Below, piece after piece: positions 59,446 to 64,000 of a DNA stretch of 64,000 nt. Location: the NCBI GenBank assembly GCA_023101885.1, contig JALPQD010000007.1:2376124-2440123 (forward strand). The letters run 5' to 3'. This DNA comes from Typhlomys cinereus. Taxonomy: Eukaryota; Chordata; Mammalia; Rodentia; Platacanthomyidae. The notes beneath the pieces were generated by a model that saw nothing but the letters and a program-made list of their open reading frames with translations, had not been told where the DNA came from and searched no databases. Made by a program: the position numbers and the translations under genes. Positions within the stretch are counted from its first letter, which is position 1. Every line of letters starts with the position of its first letter.

Positions 59446-60825
59446 GGATGGTCATTTTTACAATGTCAATTCTGCCAATCCAGGAACATGGGAGGTCTTT
59501 CCACCTTCTGGTGTCTTCTGTAATTTCTTTCTTTAGGGTTTTAAAGTTTTTCATTATAAAGGTCTCTTACTTCCTTGGTTAGGTTTATACCAAGGTATTT
59601 CATTTTTTTAAGGGCTATAGTAAATGGGATTGTTTCTCTCAGGGCTTTTTCACTTCTTTCATTCTGAGCATATAGGAAGGCCACTGATTTTTGTACATTT
59701 ATTTTGTATCCTGCTATCCTACTGAACTTCTGTATTAGTTCCAGGAGCTTCCTGGTGGAGTTTTTGGGATCACTCTGGTATAAGATCATGTCATCTGCAA
59801 ATAGGGATAGCTTGACTTCTTCCTTGCCGATTTGAATCCCTCTTATGTCCCTTTCTTATTTTATGGCTTCAGCTAAGACTTCAAGTACAATATTGAATAG
59901 AAGTGGTGAGAGTGGACAGCCTTGTCTAGTTCCTGATCAAATCGGGAATGCTTCACGTTTTTCCCTGTTGAGTATATAATCCTTGCTGAAGGCTTGTTGT
60001 ATACAGCTTTTGTTATATTGATATAGGTTCCTTCCATCCCAACCTTCTCTAGCGTTTTGATCATAAAAGCCTGGTGGATCTTGTCAAATGCTTTTTCTGC
60101 ATCTATCGAAAATATCATGTGGTCTTGGACTTTGAACTGGCTTATATGACAAATTATATTTATTGATTTGCATATGTTGAACCAACCTTGTGTGCTGGAG
60201 ATAAAGCCTACTTTATCCCATGAATGACCTTTTTGATATGTTTTTGATATGCAAAGACTTTGTTGAGAAACTTTACATATGTGTTCATCAGAGAGATTGG
60301 CCTATAGTTTTCTTTTTTAAGTGTATCTTTATTAGGTTTTGGGATTAAGATGATATTATCTTCATAGAACGAATTTGGTAGTGTTCTTTCCTTTGCTATT
60401 TGATGGAAGAGTTTAAGGAGTATTGGTGTTCTTAGCTCCTTAAAGAGATGAAATTCATCCATCACTTTTGTGTTGTCAAATTTCACCGAGTATAAGTTTT
60501 TGAAATATGATGTTATAATTCTCTGGATTTCTTGGGTATCAGAAGTGATACGTCCATTTTCATTTCTAATTTTGTTAATTTGGGCTTTCTCTACCTTGCT
60601 TTTGGTTAATTTAGCTAGGGGTGTATCAATTTTAATGACTTTTTTTAAAAAACCAGCTTTTTGACTGGTTGATTTTCTGTATCGTTTTCCTAATCTCAAT
60701 TTCAGATATTTCTCCCCTTATTTTGCTAATCTCCTCTCTTCTACTGCTTTTGGGATCGGATTGCTCTAGTTTCTCTAAAGCTTTAAACTGGATTGTTAAG
60801 TTATTTATTTCTGATGTTTCCAACA

Positions 60826-61035
60826 ATTCACCAGGAAGACTTCACAATACTGAACATATATGTACCCAATACGGGCCCCTCCACATTCATTAAGAAAACC
60901 CTACAGCATCTAAAGGGAGAAATCAACCCCCAAACGATAATTCTTGGGGACTTCAACAACGCTCTCTCAACATGGGATAGATCAACAGGTCAAAAGCTTA
61001 ACAGAGACAGTTTGGAACTTAATCAAACCCTTAAA
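60826..61035 (+). other. Inverted LINE-1 endonuclease segment
   Basis: On the plus strand this encodes NIYVPNTGPSTFIKK, then ILGDFNNALSTWDRSTGQ and LNQTLKEMDL, the middle of the ORF2 endonuclease domain including the GDFN motif. The flanking LINE-1 parts on both sides read on the minus strand. Part of ORF2 that normally follows (the end of the endonuclease domain) is absent. Confidence 0.88.
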
Positions 61036-61432
61036 GAAATGGACCTTACAGTCTTTCTGGTGAATTGTACCTGTGACTAAAATGTAGTATCCATCTGTGT
61101 CTCTTATGATTTTTGGGAGGCTTGAAGTCCACTTTGTCTGACAGCATAATGGCTACCCCTGCCTATTTCCTGGTTCCATTACCTTGCATAATTTTGGACC
61201 ATCCTTTCATTTTTAGGATGTGCCTATCTTTTGTGGTGAGATGAGTATCCTGAAGGCAACAGATTGATGCGTTGTGCTTTATAATCCAAGTTTGTAATCT
61301 GTGTCCCTTAATCGGTGAGTTAATGCCATTTGCATTTAATGTTATAATGGAGAAATTATTTTTAATTCTGTACATTTTGTATGTTTAGTGGATTATATAA
61401 GTGTATTGTTTGACATTTATGTTTTAGTGGTA

Positions 61433-62620
61433 TTATACTTCCCTTCTGCCCTCCTGGATATACTTGTTTTTTTCTTCAAGTTTGGGTATCTTTTCTAGCA
61501 TTTTTTGAAGGCCTGGTTTGGTAGACATGTATCCCTTCAAGTTGTCCATGACAGATAGTTTTGCCGGGTATATCATTCTGGGTTGGCATTTTTGCTCATT
61601 TAATACTTGAAGTACGTCTCTCCAAGCTCTTCTTTTTTTTTAACATTTTTTATTATCTCTGCTCATACAAACTTAATAGGTACACCGGTTCCCTCCCTTT
61701 TCCTCCTGCCCCAACCCCTCTGCTCACCCTTCCCTCATCCCTCCCTCCCCACTCCCCAGTGCCTCCCCTCCCCCAATCCCCGGAGGATCCTTTAATGTGC
61801 TGTTTCCATTGAAAAGTCATTTGTTATTTTAAAAGTCACTTGTAAAAGTGACTTGTTTTTTTTCTCTTGAAGCTCTCAGCACTTTTTCTTTGTCTTGAAT
61901 GCGGAGAGTTTTGACTATTATTTGCCGTGGTGAGTTTCTATTTTGGTCATATCTGTTTGGAGTGCAAAATGCCTCTTGTATTTGGATGGGCCTCTCATTC
62001 TTTAGTTGAGGGAAGTTTTTATTTATGAAAATTTGAAAAATTTCCTCAGGTGTGGTTTTTTGGGATTCTTGCTCTGGTGTTCCGTGAATGCGTATGTTAG
62101 GCTTCTTCAGGGTGTCCCAGATCTCTTGAATGTTCCTCTCAAGTATCTTTTTGGCTTTAACAATCTCTTCCATTGAGCTGGTTAATTCTCCCACTTTGTC
62201 TTCAAGATCTGAAATTCTATTTTCTGCTTCGTTAGTTCTGCTAATAAGACTCTCTGTTGAGTTTTGGGTTGAAGATAACTTGTCTTTTAGTTCGATTTTA
62301 AACTCTGCCTGAGACTGTTTTAACTGCTCTATGCCTACTTTTGTTTCTTGAACTATTTTTCTCAACTCCTCCAAGTGCCTGTTGTGTTCCTGTTCAAAGT
62401 GGTTGATGTGGTTGTTTAACTACTCTTGGATTTCCTCTTTCATAGTATTAATCATGGTAATGATCATACTTTGAAAGTCGTTATCTTGGGTCTGGCTTTC
62501 CTGGCTATTTTCTGTGAATTTGTTCTGGTTGGAGTCTATCATTATGGGGTTAATTCGTTTGGTGGGAGATTGGTCTTCTTGGGTTTTGTTTCTCATGGAT
62601 CTGCACTTTGACTTGGGCAT
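61433..62620 (-). pseudogene. LINE-1 ORF1 pseudogene (RNA-binding chaperone)
   Basis: ORF1 proteins are trimeric nucleic-acid chaperones. The start MPKSKCRSMRNKTQ lies at 62620. A stop at about 62420 splits the frame. The coiled-coil part (EAENRISDLEDKVGELTSSM) and the RNA-recognition part (IWDTLKKPNIRIHGTPEQ; RQIIVKTLRIQDKEKVLRAS) follow in 62374-61829. Stops after TFTSDF and the nested LINE-1 fragment (61632-61800) break the C-terminal domain. Its end, RAWRDVLQVLNEQKCQPRM to a stop at 61433-61435, lies beyond the insert. Confidence 0.92.
61632..61800 (-). mobile_element. Short LINE-1 3'-end fragment nested in ORF1
   Basis: About 170 bases match the extreme LINE-1 3'UTR (T-run, gctcatacaaacttaatagg, C-rich tract, aggatcctttaatgtgc). 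The host ORF1 text resumes on both sides (SMET-like code to the right, RAWRDV to the left), so it is an independent, severely 5'-truncated insertion. I could not define a TSD. Confidence 0.85.
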
Positions 62621-63119
62621 TGTTGTTTTGTCTTTTAGGACCTTTCAGTTTCTGTGTGTTTTTGACTGAACTGATTTAGTTGGTATTACTACACTTGGAC
62701 AGCTATTACTAGTGCTTGCCTTGGAGTTGGATAAGTTTGTCTTTTGTTATTGCTATTTCCTAGGTGAGGCTATTGGGCTGTTAGTACATCAGTTAAGTCA
62801 GGTTAAGTAGACAGGAGGTGAATATTAGTATGGTAGTGTACTTTTACGATGTAGTATCTTGGTGATATGTGAGGGTGAGTGGTGTACTCCCTGGAGATGC
62901 ATATGTTTTTGGGGTGGCTGTATGGAAAAGTTAATCTACAGTGATTAATACTAGAAAGGAACACTAAGGTGAAAAAAAGGAGGTTTACTTATCTTTGGCT
63001 GGTGTGAAGAATTTCTCCCATGTGATAGGATGATTGTAGAGGTCTTCAGATGTATGGCTTTTGACCCTTAGAACTTTGCTTGAGTTTCCTTTGGTCTCTA
63101 TTGAATTCTTAGTAGCAGT

Positions 63120-63448
63120 GTGTCTTCCGTGGACCACGTGCATGGGTCCCCGGTGGGCCGGAGAGGCAGAGGGGCTGATGTTGATGGCAATATTCTTCAC
63201 CTGGGACCTGGGACTTGGCTTAGTGGCCCACCCGAGCTCCAGGGATGGAAGAATGTGAGCAAGTCCTGTCTGGTCAGGCGGACAGGCAGGCAGGAGGAAG
63301 AAAGGGGCTGGGGCCCAGGGCGTGGCCCAGGCAAAACTGGAGGCAACCTGGGTATCCCTAGGACACAGGGCCACCTGGGGGCCTGGACGAACTCACCTGG
63401 GATGGAGGACTGGGAGTGCGGTAGGGCGGACAGGTGGGCGGGAGGAAG
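63120..63448 (-). promoter_or_regulatory. LINE-1 5'UTR with two monomer-like promoter repeats
   Basis: The GC-rich 5' end contains two related units. Shared landmarks are gggatgga followed by ggcggacagg and ggaggaag, at about 63243-63300 and 63402-63448, spaced about 148 bases apart. Rodent LINE-1 promoters are built of tandem monomers, so these are probably one complete and one partial monomer. Transcription would run leftwards into the element. Confidence 0.65.
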
Positions 63449-64000
63449 TATAGCTTGTATTCTTAAAGAAACTCTACCTGGAGTATCTTTTAAAGAAATT
63501 ATAGACATGCTCATTGTATAATGCATAAATATACAGTTCTTTTAAATACAAATATAGAGTTAATATAGCAATTCTTTTCAGCTTTTAGAAAGTTTTACAT
63601 GTGCTGATTATGTTGTTGCTTTGCCACTGACGTATTTAAATAATATTTTTATTTATTCTTTGTACCTTGCTTGGGCATGACCCATTCTGATTTTTCTTCC
63701 CTCTGTGCCTTTCTGCAAGCAGTTTCCCCTCCTACCTTCGTATCTCATTAGTGTTATTCAAGTGTGCATGGGCATGTGGCCATTCACTGCAGTACTAACT
63801 GACTAGCACACTCCTTCCCGATGGCTAATTTTCACAGAGCCAGATACTATGCAGGCTGCTGTGGGAGGGAGGAGATCCATGCTCCTACCCAGCACAAACT
63901 TTTTTTTTTATTTTCTAATCCTAGCTATTTTTATTGTTGCCTAATATCACACATGGAGCCATTGATTGGAATTTAGAATGTCAAGCACTTCCAGAGGCAT
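63449..64000. other. Unannotated sequence
   Basis: There is no recognisable gene or repeat in the last 550 bases. Confidence 0.4.

Larger units (their letters stand above)
57645..61375 (-). pseudogene. LINE-1 ORF2 pseudogene (endonuclease/reverse transcriptase)
   Basis: The N-terminus at 61375-61163 has the endonuclease motif LNANG and CLQDTHL, where the family normally has glutamate in place of aspartate (QETHL). The next endonuclease part is inverted (60826-61035). Then come the linker (60826-60632), a stretch containing LPNSFYEDNIILIPKPNKD and [10 protein letters not shown] (about 60300), [14 protein letters not shown] (about 60090), and the catalytic FADDM at 59787-59801. The C-terminal part continues to about 57645 with the cysteine-rich motif degraded. 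Within 60400-60470 a piece before RTPILLKLF is missing compared with the family. A SINE (59158-59445) and an ORF2 duplicate (58748-58897) interrupt it. Many frames are broken. Confidence 0.93.
56660..63448 (-). mobile_element. Near-full-length LINE-1, rearranged and dead
   Basis: On the minus strand the order is 5'UTR (63448-62621), ORF1 (62620-61433), a short gap, ORF2 (61375 to about 57645), then the 3'UTR to the T-run at 56660. Without the nested inserts the length is about 6.2 kb, normal for a full rodent LINE-1. Possible short flanking similarity, tatacttg at 56651 and tatagcttg at 63449, is too weak to call a TSD. It carries a nested SINE, a nested LINE-1 3' fragment, a duplicated ORF2 piece, an inverted endonuclease piece and several stops and frameshifts, so it cannot be active. 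Confidence 0.93.

Noticed and set aside
63120..63526. GC-rich open frames of 109-133 codons on both strands, considered as an exon or CpG-island gene start
   Set aside because: They fall in the 5'UTR of the minus-strand LINE-1 and are explained by monomer-like repeats.
1..64000. CRISPR arrays, bacterial operons, phage-like systems
   Set aside because: All direct repeats are eukaryotic microsatellites, TSDs or retroposons. There are no regularly spaced repeat-spacer units or dense gene arrays.

Overview
The window looks like a gene-poor, repeat-rich stretch of a rodent nuclear genome. It is AT-rich between repeats, has no multi-exon protein-coding gene that I can recognise, and is crowded with non-LTR retrotransposons. 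The rodent assignment rests on three things seen here: many copies of a tRNA-derived SINE whose head closely matches rodent B2 (ggggctggagaggtggctc), B1/B4-like SINE remnants, and rodent-type ERVL-MaLR-like LTR remnants. The SINE subfamily (B2-like head, internal CA array, TTGAATAAATAA tail) is not the mouse/rat consensus I know, so a spalacid or dipodoid rodent is possible. That placement is a guess.

Layout. 0-9 kb: a long polypyrimidine tract, unique AT-rich DNA, one LTR remnant and a 5'-inverted LINE-1 (4987-5909) with an 18-bp target-site duplication (TSD). 9-17 kb: three plus-strand 5'-truncated LINE-1 copies, the largest (14110-16803) keeping the C-terminal third of ORF2. 17-34 kb: LTR remnants, TATG-type low complexity, SINEs (one nested in an older SINE) and a possible noncoding exon at 27908-28363. 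34.3-35.4 kb: two copies of one LTR in opposite orientation, forming a large inverted repeat. 37-41 kb: SINEs and the most interesting locus, a processed copy of PPM1A (protein phosphatase 1A) fused to the 5' part of a SINE, with one 15-bp TSD bracketing the pair. 41-56 kb: unique DNA with SINEs, LTR remnants and microsatellites. 56.7-63.4 kb: a near-full-length minus-strand LINE-1 with 3'UTR, ORF2, ORF1 and a 5'UTR that seems to hold two promoter monomers. It is broken by a nested SINE, a nested LINE-1 3' fragment, a duplicated ORF2 segment and an inverted endonuclease segment.

How the parts relate. Almost every mobile element here carries the marks of LINE-1 machinery: poly(A)/A-rich ends, 13-20 bp TSDs, 5' truncation or inversion. 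The LINE-1 family in the window is the likely type of source for mobilising the B2-like SINE and the PPM1A mRNA. The SINE-PPM1A fusion is best explained by the reverse transcriptase switching templates from PPM1A mRNA to SINE RNA during one integration. No intact LINE-1 remains. The only long protein-like reading frame of host origin is the PPM1A retrocopy, which has lost its native start frame and its native C-terminus.
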